Below, piece after piece: positions 63,348 through 64,000 of a DNA stretch of 64,000 nucleotides (positions within the stretch are counted from its first letter, which is position 1; every line of letters begins with the position of its first letter). Below the pieces are notes generated by a model. It did not search any database. It saw only the letters and a list, made by a program, of their open reading frames with translations, and was not told where the DNA came from. This DNA is from Calonectria ilicicola (taxonomy: Eukaryota > Ascomycota > Sordariomycetes > Hypocreales > Nectriaceae): NCBI GenBank assembly GCA_020809705.1, contig CP085830.1:4030001-4094000 (forward strand), written 5' to 3'. Both the position numbers and the translations under genes were made by a program.

Positions 63348-64000
63348 CGAGCGCTGTAGTTATTGCTCGAGGCGAGTGTGAGAGTCATGCAAGACCAGCC
63401 CGGTGGAGAAGCCCGGTGCGTCTGGCGGGCGTCCGTACCCACGGCAGGCCTAGTAGAGCGTGGCCGGGTGGAGGACCCGACGCCACCACATGGGGGATTC
63501 GCACCAGAGGGCCCCCAGAGGGCCCCAGAAGACCGGAGCTAAGATTGCTGGAGAGTCTGGGCGCGTAGGTTTTTGGGGACAATGAAGCGAAGAGCGAGGG
63601 AGGGAGGGAGGGAGCAGATGGCCCAGGACAGGGCGAGCAAAGTTTCCCAGACTAGGACTGGGACTGGTTGACGTTGACTGGTTGACTGGGGGCTTTGCCA
63701 TCTCCAGAAAACTATGGCGGGAAGAAGGGATTGGGGAGCGCGGAGATGGAGCCGGCGAACGGAAGTTTTAACGTTTAGGGAAGTTAGCTTTGGCAGCCGC
63801 CAATGATTCCAAGAAAGCCATGATATGATTCAAGGTTGCAGAGCGGCCTGATTTTCGTAGGATAGGGCACTTGGTGATTGCGAATTAGCCCGTCGCGGCG
63901 ATCAATTATCCTCAGACGGGAAAAAGCAACCACTGCCGGCAGGCGCTGGCTCAGGGCAAACGGTCTGGAGGCCAACCCTGCCGTGATGGTTCATTGTCAT

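Larger units (their letters stand above)
62164..64000. other. Right-end region, no gene supported
   Basis: Left end is the secreted-protein promoter. Short tandem repeats occur at 62949-62991 and 63327-63347, and GGGA repeats near 63595-63612. Frames are overlapping and GC-driven. No RNA gene recognised. Confidence 0.5.

Overview
The window is nuclear DNA from a filamentous ascomycete. The genes carry short spliceosomal introns (50-220 nt) with GTRNGT donors and CTAAC-type branch points. The gene set (HapX, KDM5/KdmB, SLX1, FAL1, a short COG2, a fungal PARP) is that of the Pezizomycotina. Protein wording and gene density suggest Sordariomycetes, probably Hypocreales, but this placement is inference. 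Exon borders were read by eye from reading-frame continuity, splice motifs and family expectation.

Layout. 1-1234: 3' part of a zinc-cluster-type transcription factor gene. 2297-4672 (-): poly(ADP-ribose) polymerase in four exons. 4.7-12 kb: a gene-poor, accessory-looking block holding a perfect 147-bp inverted repeat, one copy of a dispersed 42-bp motif, and three diverged copies of a broken multi-exon gene unit with a tRNA-like fragment in front of one. 12092-13576 (-): F-box protein. 14702-20032 (-): very large conserved-looking protein with Sel1-like C-terminal motifs and a probable upstream start exon. 20.2-26.5 kb: long non-coding stretch. 26528-28378 (-): HapX, the iron-responsive bZIP regulator, with all four cysteine-rich motifs. 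32332-33225 (+): COG2, convergent with mitochondrial ribosomal protein uL1m (33410-34436, -). 35090-36053 (-): secreted SurE-type nucleotidase/phosphatase. 36-40.4 kb: AT-richer gap with the second 42-bp motif. 40807-41879 (-): bZIP factor whose reading frame continues past its stop. 44061-45138 (-) TAF11 and 45845-47080 (+) GTP cyclohydrolase I diverge from one intergenic region. 47973-53675 (-): complete KDM5-family H3K4 demethylase in six exons. 56454-57483 (-): SLX1. 57808-59386 (-) SF3A3 and 59692-61018 (+) FAL1/eIF4A-III diverge from a 305-bp promoter. 61495-62163 (-): small secreted protein. 62.2-64 kb: no gene seen.

Functionally this is mostly a housekeeping neighbourhood: chromatin and transcription (KDM5, TAF11, HapX, bZIP), DNA repair (PARP, SLX1), splicing (SF3A3, FAL1), Golgi traffic (COG2), mitochondrial translation (uL1m) and folate/pterin synthesis (GCH1). 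It is interrupted by the lineage-specific-looking 4.7-12 kb block. I do not see a biosynthetic cluster, a CRISPR array, or a confident intact RNA gene. The most unexplained structures are the perfect hairpin at 5546-5887 and the degenerate tandem array at about 7.4-10.55 kb.
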